Notes: generated by a model not told the origin, from the sequence alone. A stretch of 64,000 bases of DNA from Acidobacteriota bacterium (GCA_016929335.1 JAFGIY010000222.1:16759-80758), one strand, 5' to 3'. Numbered from the stretch's first letter, positions 51,550-60,956 are shown. Translations and numbers: made by a program.

Positions 51550-53319
51550 CTATCGGGTGCGTAAACAGACTGCGAACCAGCGTCCGGGCATATCGACGCC
51601 CATGACTTCCTGGTAGCGGCTGTTGAGCAGATTTGAGAAATCTACGCCTGCTGCAAAGTGGCGGAAATTGCGTTCAAGGCAGCCGTCCAGAAGCCAGTAG
51701 TCGCGGCCATCGGCACGCCGCTTGTAGCTGAACGTCTGCTTGTACTCCAGTGCAAAAGGCATCGAGAAAGAAGCAGCCGCTGTCCAGGAATCACGGGCAT
51801 AGTCCAGAACATATTTGGAGCTGTAGTCCATTCTCCCTGGATTCAGAGAAATGCGGCTGTAGCGCACTCCCAGCTGGGATCGAGGTCCCAGTGAGCGCTC
51901 GATGCCGATCTCGGCGCCGGTTGCGCGCAGCTTCCGGATATTGGCTGTGCGCCATTTCTCTGCTGCGGATGTTCGAATCCAGTCAATTACGTTCCGTTCA
52001 CTGCGAGAGAAAAGGGTCAATGTCCCCAACCATTGTTTTGCGGGGATAAAATCAATCCCCGCTTCGGTCGACCAGGAGCTTTCAGGCTTGAGCGAAGGAT
52101 CCGCCTCATTGTTTGGATCCCGATAATATAATTCGGTGAAAGAAGGTATCCTGAAGGCGCGCCCCACTGAGGACCGCAATCGGATGCGCGGCAACACCCA
52201 CCAGCTTCCGCTTAATGAAGGATTGGCCGAAATACCAAAATTGGAATAATAATCCAGCCGGAATCCCGGGTAGATGGCTGCGCTCCTGCCCAGCAGCCAC
52301 TGAAGCTCGCCGAACAGACTGCTCCTGGCAAAAGCGTGATCTCCCAGATTGCCGGAGGAAATCCAATCTTCACCCATCTCGCCGCCCAGCGTGAGCAATC
52401 CGGCATCGGTTGTCTTGAACTGTAGTTTTGCCGATGCCCCGATGGCATGTGTACGATGGTTGTTTTCAAACAGCCCCGGCGAACGAATATCGTAGAGAAA
52501 CCGATCTCCATGGGTCCGGTAGTAAACCTGGAAAATGGCTTTGTTGCCTGAGCGTCCTGAACGGGTGTTTTCGAATGCGACAAAAGTCTGATTTGTCCAT
52601 TCTCTCGATGGAGAGGGTCCATAAAATCCGTTAGCGCCGAATTCCTTGTTTACATGGGAAACATAAAAGGTAGTGTGATCGCCAATTCCTGTGCGGCCAC
52701 CAATGGAAATATTCCGAAAATCGCGGTCATACTGGAATCCTGATGAACGACTGGCCGAAGCGCTGATCGATTGATCGAGTCTTCCCCTGCGCCATCCCAT
52801 GGAGAAGGAACCATTGAGATAACCATGCTGTCCGCCGGAAATGGAAGCACTTGCCCGCTCCGAACGCCGGCGCGTGATTATGTTCACGATTCCCCCAAAA
52901 GCATCCGCTCCATAAAGTGAAGATCCGGAGCCTAGAAGCACCTCAATCCGATCAACATCCTGCAACGGGACCGGGAAGTCCGCATTATGGTGTCCAGTCT
53001 GCGAATTATTCATCCGCATCCCGTCGACCAAAACCAAGACTTGCGAAAAAGCCGATCCGCGCACAGATATGTCGTTCTGTATTCCGAATGGAGCGCGCGA
53101 ACGTATATCAATGGAGGTTGTGTTTGCCAGAATATCTGCTATCGACTTGGACGGCAGGCGATCCAGATCTTCGCGGGTAAGAACCGTTACCGCCCTCGAT
53201 AAATTCTCAAAAGGCACGGGGTAGGCGTTCGCCGTTACAACCACTCTTTCTTCTATCGGTTGCTGTAAGGCATAAGCAGGGGCTGATGGGAAGATCAACA
53301 GCAGGGCAAGCCAGATCAT
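51550..53319 (-). CDS. TonB-dependent outer membrane receptor (BtuB-like)
   Basis: 589 residues. Signal peptide (MIWLALLLIFPSAPAYA), TonB-box-like EERVVVTAN, plug domain (AVTVLTREDLDRLPSKSIADILANTTSIDIRSRAPFGIQNDISVRGSAFSQVLVLVDGMRMNN, VDRIEVLLGSGSSLYGADAFGGIVNIITR), then a 22-strand-type barrel with aromatic girdles. Small receptor of the cobalamin/vitamin type; no B12 riboswitch or BtuCDF genes are beside it, so substrate remains open. No good ribosome site before the chosen ATG. It follows trpB-like on the same strand, separated by a perfect palindrome (53336-53375). The 51360-51549 gap has no other gene. Confidence 0.85.
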   Translation of the reverse strand: MIWLALLLIFPSAPAYALQQPIEERVVVTANAYPVPFENLSRAVTVLTREDLDRLPSKSIADILANTTSIDIRSRAPFGIQNDISVRGSAFSQVLVLVDGMRMNNSQTGHHNADFPVPLQDVDRIEVLLGSGSSLYGADAFGGIVNIITRRRSERASASISGGQHGYLNGSFSMGWRRGRLDQSISASASRSSGFQYDRDFRNISIGGRTGIGDHTTFYVSHVNKEFGANGFYGPSPSREWTNQTFVAFENTRSGRSGNKAIFQVYYRTHGDRFLYDIRSPGLFENNHRTHAIGASAKLQFKTTDAGLLTLGGEMGEDWISSGNLGDHAFARSSLFGELQWLLGRSAAIYPGFRLDYYSNFGISANPSLSGSWWVLPRIRLRSSVGRAFRIPSFTELYYRDPNNEADPSLKPESSWSTEAGIDFIPAKQWLGTLTLFSRSERNVIDWIRTSAAEKWRTANIRKLRATGAEIGIERSLGPRSQLGVRYSRISLNPGRMDYSSKYVLDYARDSWTAAASFSMPFALEYKQTFSYKRRADGRDYWLLDGCLERNFRHFAAGVDFSNLLNSRYQEVMGVDMPGRWFAVCLRTR

Positions 53320-53335
53320 AGATCAGGACTGACTG

Positions 53336-53375
53336 GAGGTTCGAGATTCGAAATGAATTTCGAATCTCGAACCTC
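53336..53375. repeat. Perfect 19-bp inverted repeat
   Basis: GAGGTTCGAGATTCGAAAT (53336-53354) and its exact reverse complement (53357-53375), separated by two bases, with further TTCGA/ATTCG reiteration around. Located between trpB-like and the receptor gene. No T-run follows on the minus strand, so likely a repeat element rather than a plain terminator. Confidence 0.8.
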
Positions 53376-53388
53376 AAATCCCGAATCA

Positions 53389-54699
53389 TTAAGTCATCAG
53401 ATCCATTTTGCCTGTCAGGTAAGCATCATAGGCAGAAAGATCGAAATGACCATGTCCGGAAAGGTTGAAAAGTATGACCTTTTTCTCGCCGGCCTCGCGC
53501 GCCTTAAGGGCGTGGTGAATAGCACTGTGGATGGCATGAGCACTTTCCGGAGCCGGGACTGTGCCTTCGCATTGGGCAAACTTTATAGCGCTCGCGAAAA
53601 CTTCTCCCTGCGCATAGGCTTCCGCCTCTATCAGTTTCGCTGCAAGCACATGACTGACCAGTGGAGCAGAGCCATGATATCTCAGTCCGCCGGCGTGAAC
53701 CGGGGGTGGTATAAACTTGTGTCCCAGCGTGTGCATCATCAAAAGAGGAGTATTGCCGGCAACATCTCCAAAATCATATTCACGAGGACCTTTCGTCAGA
53801 GTGGGACAGGAGGTTGGCTCTACGGCAATCAGTCTCAGGTCTTTTCGCGCGCCGCTGAGTTTTTCTCTGAGAAACGGGAAAGCAATGCCTGCGAAATTGC
53901 TTCCGCCTCCATGGCATCCGATAATGATATCGGGGTAATCCCCGGCCTTTTCCATCTGCTTCAGTGCTTCCTGTCCAATGATCGTCTGATGCAGAACAAC
54001 ATGGTTCAGCACACTTCCCAGGGCGTATTTGGTGTCGTCGCGCTTGACGGCATCCTCGACCGCTTCCGAGATAGCAAGTCCAAGGCTGCCTGGGGATGAT
54101 GGATTTTCTGCGAGCGCGATGCGTCCTGCTTCGGTTAAATTCGAAGGGCTGGCAACAACATCGGCGCCATAGGTATTCATCATGATGCGCCGGTATGGTT
54201 TTTGATCATAGCTGACGCGCACCATGTAAACCATACATTCGAGCCCCATCAGCTTGCAGGCGCATGCCAGCGCACTCCCCCATTGGCCGGCACCCGTTTC
54301 GGTTGCAAGGCGCTTCACTCCTTCTTTTTTATTCATATAAGCCTGCATCAGTGCAGTATTGAGCTTATGGCTGCCGACCGGGCTTACATGCTCCGACTTA
54401 TAGTAGATTCGGGCGGGCGTATCGAGCATTTCTTCCAACGCCCGGGCACGAAAGACAGGACTTGGTCTATAGAGGCGGTAAATATCCCGGACTTCATCCG
54501 GGATTTCAATCATGCGCTCCTGAGATGCTTCCTGCATGATCAGGCCCATGGGAAAAATTGGAGCCAGCAAATCCGGAGTAATGGGCTCTTTGGTGCCCGG
54601 ATGCAATGGCGGCAGCAGAGGCGTCGGCAGATCCGGTTGAATATTGTAAAAGTGCGTAGGGATTTCAGATTCCGGCAAAGTGATCTTTGTATCGGTCAT
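53389..54699 (-). CDS. trpB2: Tryptophan synthase beta-like protein, TrpB2 type
   Basis: 436 residues from the ATG complementary to 54697-54699 (TTAGGAGAAG upstream). Long N-terminal extension typical of TrpB2 ([25 protein letters not shown]), then [50 protein letters not shown] with the PLP Lys, [46 protein letters not shown] (PLP phosphate loop), and the C-terminal [17 protein letters not shown]. TrpB2 enzymes make tryptophan from indole and serine, or use other substrates, without TrpA. No other trp gene is near, so an indole-salvage or auxiliary role is likely. Confidence 0.92.
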   Translation of the reverse strand: MTDTKITLPESEIPTHFYNIQPDLPTPLLPPLHPGTKEPITPDLLAPIFPMGLIMQEASQERMIEIPDEVRDIYRLYRPSPVFRARALEEMLDTPARIYYKSEHVSPVGSHKLNTALMQAYMNKKEGVKRLATETGAGQWGSALACACKLMGLECMVYMVRVSYDQKPYRRIMMNTYGADVVASPSNLTEAGRIALAENPSSPGSLGLAISEAVEDAVKRDDTKYALGSVLNHVVLHQTIIGQEALKQMEKAGDYPDIIIGCHGGGSNFAGIAFPFLREKLSGARKDLRLIAVEPTSCPTLTKGPREYDFGDVAGNTPLLMMHTLGHKFIPPPVHAGGLRYHGSAPLVSHVLAAKLIEAEAYAQGEVFASAIKFAQCEGTVPAPESAHAIHSAIHHALKAREAGEKKVILFNLSGHGHFDLSAYDAYLTGKMDLMT

Positions 54700-54857
54700 G
54701 GTTCTTCTCCTAATGGGAAGAGGGAGCATAACACAGGAAGGGCCCTTTGTCAGGCCTACTTATTCGGCGCATTCGAAGATCCCATTTTGTCTTGCTTGGT
54801 GAATGCGGAGTATCTGTTAGAATGAGGTAATTTTTATTTACTCAGCAGGAGGGGAGA

Positions 54858-57626
54858 ATGCCTGAAACCGGTATCGATACCATTGGCGATGCCCCGTGGG
54901 GCACACACTTTTGCCTGCTGTATGGTAATACCATGGAATTGACGGAAATTCTTGTACCTTATTTCAAAGCGGGCCTGGAAAATAACGAAGTCTGCATGTG
55001 GATTTCATCACCGCCCATATCCGTGGAGAAAGTGGAATCAGCCCTTAGAAATGCAATACCCGCCTACGATCAATACAAAAATCGGAATCAGATTCAATTA
55101 TTGCTTCATAGCGAATGGTATCACCGGGGAACGGCGCTGGATCTGCGGATAACCCTGAAAGGATGGCTCGAAAGAGTCGAGTCGGCATTAGCCCATGGAT
55201 ATGCAGGTTTGAGAGTCGCTGGAGATTCTTCATGGGCAGAAAAACAACACTGGAAAAGCCTCGTCGATTACGAAACAGCCGTAAATGAGTTAATCGGGAC
55301 CAGGCCTTTTCTTTCACTATGCACATATCCGCTGAAAAAATGCACGGTGCGAGAAATTTTAGACATAATCCGCAACCACGTTTTTTCACTCGTTCATAAT
55401 GAAACAGGACTTGAACTAATAGAAAGCTCCGGACAGAAGCAGCGTCTTGCGGAACGTACTGCGGAACTGCTGGCGGAATCGTCCGCCAGGAGGAAATCAC
55501 AGGAAACCGTGCAAGAACAGGCGCGCTTTCTTGAAGCATTTTTTCGATATTCCATCAATCCTCTGGTGTTCCTTGATAAGCAGTTTAACTTTATACGCGT
55601 CAATCAGGCATACGCCCAGTCCTGCCAGCGTGAATCGGATGAATTCATCGGCCACAATCACTTCGAGTTCTATCCCAATGCCGAAAACCAGGCCATTTTT
55701 GAAGAAGTCGTGCGCACCAAAAAACCTTATGTCACCTCTGCAAAACCCTTTTGTTTCCCGGATCACCCCGAATGGGGTGAGACTTACTGGGACTGGACCT
55801 TGGTTCCGGTTTTGGATTCTGAGGGAGATGTTGATTTTCTCTTTTTTGCGCTGATAGACGTCACACGAGCAAAGCGCGCCGAAGAGAATCTGCGCAGCTC
55901 CTACAATTATTCGAGGGGTCTCCTTGAAGCCAGCCTGGATCCGCTGGTTACTATCAATACCAGCGGAGAGATTACGGATGTCAACAAAGCCACGGAGCAC
56001 GCTACCGGCGTCTCCCGCGCCCAGCTGATAGGAAGCAAATTTGCGGATTTTTTTACGGATCCGAAAAAAGCCAATGATGGATATCAACGCGTATTTGAGG
56101 AGGGATTTGTCCGGGATTATCTGCTCACGATCCGCCATGTGTCCGGCGCCGAACTGGATGTGTTGTACAACGCAACCGTTTATCGCAGTGAGGACGGCCG
56201 GATTCAGGGAGTTTTCGCGGCAGCACGAGACATTACGGAATTGAAGGCTGCTGAAAAACGCCGCGATTTAACCAATGCGCTGCTGAAGTTGTTTACAGAA
56301 AAATCTTCGCTCAAAGAATATCTGGATTCCGTTTTGCTGATAATTCGCGATTGGTCGGGATGCCAGGCTTTAGGGATTCGTATCGTTGATGCCGACCAAA
56401 AGATACCTTACGGATCTTGGCAAGGATTCTCTCAGGATTTCCTGGAGATGGAGAACAACCTGTCGCTTGCCAGTCATGACTGCCTTTGCATCCGGGCTAT
56501 TACCGGCAAGTTCGAGAATCAGGACAGCAGTATTGTGACCGCAGGCGGATCCTTCCGTTGCGATGACTGCAGAAGTTTTGTCGGCCGGATGCCGGTTGAG
56601 GAACAGGCATACTATCGTGGTCACTGTATCAAGTTCGGCTTTACCTCTCTGACAGTCATCCCAATCAAATACCGTGATTATATTCTGGGCGCCATCCATA
56701 TGGTTGATTCAAGAGAGGCTTTTTTCCCGCCGGAGACTGTTGAATTTCTTGAATCCATTGCCCCTCTGATCGGAGAGGCAATCCACCGCTTCAATGCGGA
56801 GCAAGAGCTCGCCAAATATCGGGACCATCTTGAAGAGCTGGTGCGGTTGCGAACTGAGGAATTGGAAGCCGCCAATGCACAACTGCAGACTGAGATCGCA
56901 GAACGGAGAATTGCGGATGAAAACCTCCGCCAAACGGCTGAAGAACTGGTTCGCTCGAATCGCGATCTTGAGCAGTTCGCCTATGTGGCATCTCACGACC
57001 TGCAGGAACCGCTGCGCGCCGTATCCGGCTATATCCAGCTTCTCCAGCAGCGCTATGCCGACAAGCTGGATGAGAAGGCTCTGCAGTATATCGAGGGCGC
57101 TGTCGATGGAGCCGCCCGTATGCAGCGGCTTATAACCGATCTGCTGGCATTTTCACGCGTCGGCACAAGGGAGCGAACCCTTGCATGGACCGATTTAACA
57201 ATTCCCCTCACCTCAGCATTGGAAAACCTGCGGGTAAGCATTCGGGAAGCGGATGCTAAAATCAGCTGCTATCCGCTTCCTAAACTGAATGTAGATTCTA
57301 CGCAGATCTCACAGCTTTTCCAAAACCTGATCGCCAACGCCATCAAGTTCCGAAGCAAGCATACCCTCGAAATTCATATAGGTGCGAAAAAGCGCGAGAA
57401 AGAATGGCTTTTATCGGTGAAGGATAACGGTATCGGAATCCATCCTCAGTATACAGAGCGCATCTTTATGATTTTTCAGCGGTTGCACACAAGACGTAAG
57501 TATCCTGGAACAGGCATTGGACTGGCCATCTGTAAAAAAATTGTTGAACGGCATGGCGGAAAAATCTGGGTTGAGTCCACCCCCGAAAAAGGATCCACCT
57601 TCTATTTTACAATCCCATGTGAGTAG
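54858..57626 (+). CDS. Hybrid sensor histidine kinase with MEDS, PAS, PAS and GAF domains
   Basis: 922 residues, soluble. Order: MEDS domain (about 10-190; WGTHFCLLYGNTMELTEILVPYFKAGLENNEVCMWI, RVAGDSSWAEKQHW), PAS 1 (about 225-340; PLVFLDKQFNFIRVNQAYA), PAS 2 (345-470; LDPLVTINTSGEITDVNKATEHATGV), GAF-like (about 490-655, with CDDC near residue 574), a coiled coil (ELVRLRTEELEAANAQLQTEIAERR), HisKA with His713 (FAYVASHDLQEPLRAVSGYIQLL), and HATPase (NLIANAIKFRS, VKDNGIGI, GTGIGLAICKKIVERHGG). MEDS domains are described from DcmR-like one-carbon and methanogen sensors. AGGAGGGGA precedes the ATG. No receiver or cognate regulator is adjacent; the NtrC-type gene at 61058 is 3.4 kb away. Confidence 0.9.
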   Translation: MPETGIDTIGDAPWGTHFCLLYGNTMELTEILVPYFKAGLENNEVCMWISSPPISVEKVESALRNAIPAYDQYKNRNQIQLLLHSEWYHRGTALDLRITLKGWLERVESALAHGYAGLRVAGDSSWAEKQHWKSLVDYETAVNELIGTRPFLSLCTYPLKKCTVREILDIIRNHVFSLVHNETGLELIESSGQKQRLAERTAELLAESSARRKSQETVQEQARFLEAFFRYSINPLVFLDKQFNFIRVNQAYAQSCQRESDEFIGHNHFEFYPNAENQAIFEEVVRTKKPYVTSAKPFCFPDHPEWGETYWDWTLVPVLDSEGDVDFLFFALIDVTRAKRAEENLRSSYNYSRGLLEASLDPLVTINTSGEITDVNKATEHATGVSRAQLIGSKFADFFTDPKKANDGYQRVFEEGFVRDYLLTIRHVSGAELDVLYNATVYRSEDGRIQGVFAAARDITELKAAEKRRDLTNALLKLFTEKSSLKEYLDSVLLIIRDWSGCQALGIRIVDADQKIPYGSWQGFSQDFLEMENNLSLASHDCLCIRAITGKFENQDSSIVTAGGSFRCDDCRSFVGRMPVEEQAYYRGHCIKFGFTSLTVIPIKYRDYILGAIHMVDSREAFFPPETVEFLESIAPLIGEAIHRFNAEQELAKYRDHLEELVRLRTEELEAANAQLQTEIAERRIADENLRQTAEELVRSNRDLEQFAYVASHDLQEPLRAVSGYIQLLQQRYADKLDEKALQYIEGAVDGAARMQRLITDLLAFSRVGTRERTLAWTDLTIPLTSALENLRVSIREADAKISCYPLPKLNVDSTQISQLFQNLIANAIKFRSKHTLEIHIGAKKREKEWLLSVKDNGIGIHPQYTERIFMIFQRLHTRRKYPGTGIGLAICKKIVERHGGKIWVESTPEKGSTFYFTIPCE

Positions 57627-57949
57627 CCGGGCACGCCCATGTCTTTCGGTTTGCTAGCCCGTTTTATTGGCGACAGCGTCAGGCAGACTGCGACACACTA
57701 TCGCTTCAGTTGTTACATATCACCCGACAGGCATGGCCAAACCGGTAAAGCCATGGCGGATTCGCATCTATCATGAGTACTTCTACCCATGCCTCAATGA
57801 GTATTTGCGCGAATTGATCTATTGCATACAAAGTATTTTAATAAAGACACTTAGCAATCACCAACGGTTGCTGGGTTAGCTGGATGGAAAAAGCTAAAAG
57901 GTGGACTGAAACAGGTAAGGGTGATGGATGTTTCAGGAGGTTTAAAGCG
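57627..57949. other. Gene-free stretch after kinase
   Basis: About 320 bases without a convincing reading frame. A loose GCCGGGC / GCTAGCCCG pairing followed by TTTTATT at 57627-57667 may terminate the kinase transcript. From about 57880 it leads into the structured region below. Confidence 0.35.
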
Positions 57950-58219
57950 GATCCGGCCGGGACCGGATCTGCAGCAATTATAGATATTTAGCGGCAAGAA
58001 TATATAAAGATGCCGCAAACGAGTTGTGGGGGCAATATCCGCGTGATCGGTACGGATAGGGGGGGCCGGTGGCGAGGTAAGTCCCCACGCGAAATTTAAC
58101 GGAGCGCGAGCAAACACTCATCCCTATCGACGGTCTCCAATCCCCGTGAGACCGTTCCCGCCGAATAAACCTGCTGCGAACACGAGGGGCTCCGGTTGCC
58201 AAAACCGGAGCCCCTTTTT
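57950..58219 (+). ncRNA. Candidate structured non-coding RNA with own terminator
   Basis: Five stems follow one another: GATCCGG/CCGGATC (57950-57969); GCGGCA/TGCCGC (57991-58016); GTGGGG (58026-58031) with CCCCAC (58083-58088) enclosing TATCCG/CGGATA (58036-58058); ACGGTCTC (58130-58137) / GAGACCGT (58148-58155); and a 12-bp terminator GGGGCTCCGGTT (58186-58197) / AACCGGAGCCCC (58203-58214) followed by TTTTT. All lie in a 680-base region without genes, and the plus-strand T-run gives a direction. It is not RNase P RNA, tmRNA or SRP RNA by their conserved blocks. The 5' end is undefined and may be near 57880. Could instead be the leader of something lost. Confidence 0.45.
58186..58219 (+). 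terminator. Strong intrinsic terminator
   Basis: 12-bp perfect GC-rich stem, 5-base loop GCCAA, T5 tail on the plus strand. No plus-strand protein gene ends within 550 bases upstream, which is the main argument for a transcribed RNA here. Confidence 0.85.
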
Positions 58220-58304
58220 CTATATTTCAAACCCGCTTGTTTATAAGCATCCTTCAAGTGTTTTAATTAACTCCGTGATTACCCCTTTTTTTAATGTGGA
58301 AGAA

Positions 58305-58844
58305 TTATCCTTTAATGCGGCGCTCCCGCAGCTGGTTCAAGTATATCCGGCGGATTTGAATCAGTTCTTTATCGTAGCGCCCATCGCGGAAATCGGGGAA
58401 AGTCCATTCGAAAGGACAATATCGTCCTCCGCGATAGCGGGCTACCATGTCTGCCCAGACGCCTTCGGCAAGATAAATCTTCTGACCGGCGCCTTTGAAG
58501 CTGGCCAGCACAATCTTGTTATGGTCCAAATAGCCGATATCCAGATTCACATGCCGGCCTTTCTCTCCGCGCAGGCGTTCTTCAATATCATTGCAGGAAT
58601 GTTTTGCGGAAATCAGGCTGTCGGGCGGCACAAGCCGGCGAAATGATATCAGACGCCGCTTCAGATCGCCGCCCATCTCCGATTCATAATAATCGGTCAT
58701 ATCGAACGGATAATCCGCGCCCGAGAAATCGATTTCACCCCAGCTTGAGCGGAGATTCTCCATAACGATCTTCATCGGATCGGGCAGAGCCCAGAGCATC
58801 GCAACGATAAGCTTCACCGGATCAGCGGCCTGAGGTTTTGCCAC
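58305..58844 (-). CDS. DUF4416 family protein
   Basis: 179 residues. Follows the DUF4416 consensus closely: ADPVKLIVAMLWALPDPMKIVMENLRSSWGEIDFSGADYPFDMTDYYESEMGGDLKRRLISFRRLVPPDSLISAKHSCNDIEERL, VNLDIGYLDHNKIVLASFKGAGQKIYLAEGVWADMVARYRGG, FPDFRDGRYDKELIQIRRIY. Family is known from Desulfobacterota, Nitrospirota and Acidobacteriota-like lineages; function unknown, sometimes beside organic-acid or nucleotide genes. Overlaps the preceding gene by 23 bases, so the two are translated together. Confidence 0.88.
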   Translation of the reverse strand: MAKPQAADPVKLIVAMLWALPDPMKIVMENLRSSWGEIDFSGADYPFDMTDYYESEMGGDLKRRLISFRRLVPPDSLISAKHSCNDIEERLRGEKGRHVNLDIGYLDHNKIVLASFKGAGQKIYLAEGVWADMVARYRGGRYCPFEWTFPDFRDGRYDKELIQIRRIYLNQLRERRIKG

Positions 58845-59634
58845 CGATTCCCCCCTTTCCTTTCAATATGGATATAGCGCGGGCAACCAGAGAAGGATGG
58901 ATGCGGAATTCGGACGCAATTCTTGTGATGAACTCATTCTCAGAAATCGTCTGCCTTTCAACAGAATCGGCATCGCTGACCTGAAGACAGGGTCCATTCA
59001 GATAGATCTGCTTGGAGGCTATGGAGCGTGTCAGCAGCGGATAGTGCATCATGTCCCAATCAAAGGAGGCATCCCACGCTTTGAAGAACTCGCCTTCATC
59101 CACGGGAGAGGTCTTGTAGGTTAGCCGATATGCTCTCGCGCCTTTGCGGATCGTTGAAAGCGTGACATTACCGGGATTTTTCTCCGCAGCGAGGACAATG
59201 CTATTGAAGGCTGTTTTGAATTCCAGCTCTCCATTCTGGGGAACGGGAATCGGATGGATGATCAAAAACCCGGGATCCAGGATGTGGGGGACATCGTTGA
59301 TCCAGATAAGCAGCGCGCAATGAGTATTCTGTCCGTAGCGCCTGTCGGCGAGAATATATTCCGCTTCCCATCCCAGGCCGCGCACTAATTTCGCCAGCGT
59401 GCACGTCAGTGAGAAGCATGTCCCCCCCGATCCCCAATCCATATGATTGCGGATAACTTCTTCCGGATAGCGTCGCGCCTTTTCTGCGCTCCCCGCTTCT
59501 TCCCGCTTGATGATCTTGGAAATATTCTCATAGGGAATGCCGGCAAATGCTGTCACAACATGGCCAAGCACCTGCCGGGGTGTCCCATTTCCGGCTATTC
59601 GGAAATACTCCATAAAATCCGCTAAAACCTTCAT
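58822..59634 (-). CDS. Arylamine N-acetyltransferase / transglutaminase-like protein
   Basis: 270 residues. FMEYFRIAGNGTPRQVLGHVVTAFAGIPYENISKII is a typical NAT start; the catalytic triad appears as Cys in GSGGTCFSLTCTLAKLVRGLGWEAE, His in THCALLIWINDVP and Asp in HILDPGF. The C-terminal part (KNPGNVTLSTIRKGARAYRLTYKTSPVDEGEFFKAWDASFDWDMMHYP) fits NAT-like proteins, followed by a short helical tail. Transfers an acyl group from CoA to an amine, or acts as a cysteine-dependent amidase relative. It is upstream of and overlaps the DUF4416 gene; the partnership may point to a shared modification. Confidence 0.72.
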   Translation of the reverse strand: MKVLADFMEYFRIAGNGTPRQVLGHVVTAFAGIPYENISKIIKREEAGSAEKARRYPEEVIRNHMDWGSGGTCFSLTCTLAKLVRGLGWEAEYILADRRYGQNTHCALLIWINDVPHILDPGFLIIHPIPVPQNGELEFKTAFNSIVLAAEKNPGNVTLSTIRKGARAYRLTYKTSPVDEGEFFKAWDASFDWDMMHYPLLTRSIASKQIYLNGPCLQVSDADSVERQTISENEFITRIASEFRIHPSLVARAISILKGKGGIGGKTSGR

Positions 59635-59647
59635 TCAAACATTATAC

Positions 59648-59682
59648 TTTGAGTCTCCGAGACTTGGAGCCCTGGAGTTCAA
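59648..59682. repeat. Octamer-built repeat, diverged copy 3
   Basis: TTTGAGTCTCCGAGACTTGG then AGCCCTGGAGTTCAA: reiterated CTNNGAG units of the same family as 13561-13637 and 17064-17126, here as a short copy between the NAT-like gene and the flavoprotein gene. Confidence 0.5.
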
Positions 59683-59846
59683 TAGAGCCACGTATTGTTT
59701 GGATCAGCGCAACCAAAACCATATAAAAAATTCTGGTGCGAATCAGCACGAATTACACAAATCAAGATGACAAATGATATTATGCCGGATTCCCGATGCT
59801 GCGGGCTGAAACGCACAGGTGGGATATAATGCAAACGGGAGCGTTT

Positions 59847-60956
59847 ATGAGCAATGACCGGATTATCATAGTTGGAGCCGGGATGGCCGGAGCGACGACG
59901 GCCTACCACTTAACGCGTAAAGGAGAGCGCAACGTCGTGCTGCTGGAAAAGGAGAAAGTTGCAGGCGCTCAATCCACGGGCCGCAATGCCGCGATTCTGC
60001 GCACCATGATCCCCACTCCGGTGTATTACCGGCTTGCCTGCGAATCGGCCAAATTCTATTTTAGCCCTCCCGAAGGATTCTCGTCGGAGCTGCTCGTTGA
60101 CCGCATAGGCGTCTACCTGGCTGCGACATCAGAGCATACCGCTACCCTGAACGCATGGTGCGATGAAAATCCTGATCCCGACGTCCTTCGAGGCGATGCA
60201 TCGCCCGTTTATGAGCTAATCCCATATATAGCTCCCGGTCTCCAAGTCACAGCCTACAAAGCCAATGACGGCATTCTTGATGTTCATTCCATTCTGCAGG
60301 GATTCATCCGCGGTGCCTGCCGTTCCGGAGCCGAACTATGCCTTGGCAGGCTTTTCAAAAATCTTAAGACTCGAAACGGCCGTGTTCTGGGAATAGAAAC
60401 CAGCGAAGGATTCATGGAAGCCTCCAAAGTTGTGATCGCAAACGGGGGGTGGGCATCCGTATCAACCTCATTTGACGGGTACGGATTGCCCTTTGCACCG
60501 TATCGCCGCCATCTGATTGTAACGGAGCCTCTCTCGCAGGTCAGTCCGCGGTGGCCCGTGATATGGATTGTCGGAGCGGAATTCTACTTCCGGCCGGAAA
60601 GCGGTGGCTTGCTCATGAGCGGCTGTGATGCGGTGAGAGTGACTACGGAACAAGGCGAGATAACCGATCACGCGGAAATAGAACGTATTGCAGAGAAAGC
60701 AGCCCTCTGGCTCCCTTCTCTGTCCAGCGCCGGAATAGCACGCGCATGGGCAGGTATGCGTACATTCGCACCCGATGAGATGTTTGTCATCGGTAAAGAT
60801 CCGCGGCTGGAAGGGCTTTATTGGGTTGCAGGTCTGGGCGGACACGGCATCACATGCGCGCCATCCATCGGAAGCATCGCCGCCGACTGGATAGTGGATG
60901 GAAGATGCGACCATTGGGCTGCAGCGACATTTGCGCCGAACCGGCTTGTCAAATGA
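59847..60956 (+). CDS. FAD-dependent oxidoreductase, D-amino acid oxidase/sarcosine oxidase type
   Basis: 369 residues from the ATG at 59847 (GGGAG upstream; the frame is open further upstream without family likeness). FAD fold MSNDRIIIVGAGMAGATTAYHLTRKGERNVVLLEKEKVAGAQSTGRNAAILR; substrate domain NDGILDVHSILQGFIRGACRSGAEL; KVVIANGGWAS; and C-terminal YWVAGLGGHGITCAPSIGSIAADWIVDG. This is the DAO/GlpD-like family that oxidises amines, glycine, sarcosine or opines. No hydrogen-peroxide or electron-transfer partner is next to it. Substrate open. Confidence 0.85.
   Translation: MSNDRIIIVGAGMAGATTAYHLTRKGERNVVLLEKEKVAGAQSTGRNAAILRTMIPTPVYYRLACESAKFYFSPPEGFSSELLVDRIGVYLAATSEHTATLNAWCDENPDPDVLRGDASPVYELIPYIAPGLQVTAYKANDGILDVHSILQGFIRGACRSGAELCLGRLFKNLKTRNGRVLGIETSEGFMEASKVVIANGGWASVSTSFDGYGLPFAPYRRHLIVTEPLSQVSPRWPVIWIVGAEFYFRPESGGLLMSGCDAVRVTTEQGEITDHAEIERIAEKAALWLPSLSSAGIARAWAGMRTFAPDEMFVIGKDPRLEGLYWVAGLGGHGITCAPSIGSIAADWIVDGRCDHWAAATFAPNRLVK

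Noticed and set aside
53320..53388. Cobalamin riboswitch before the BtuB-like receptor
   Set aside because: Only 69 bases are available upstream and they are filled by a plain palindrome; no B12-box is visible.
57880..58219. RNase P RNA or tmRNA
   Set aside because: There is a fragment GAGGTAAGTCC that recalls the RNase P P4 block, but the ACAGAA block and the expected helix order are missing; no tmRNA tag frame or CCA end.
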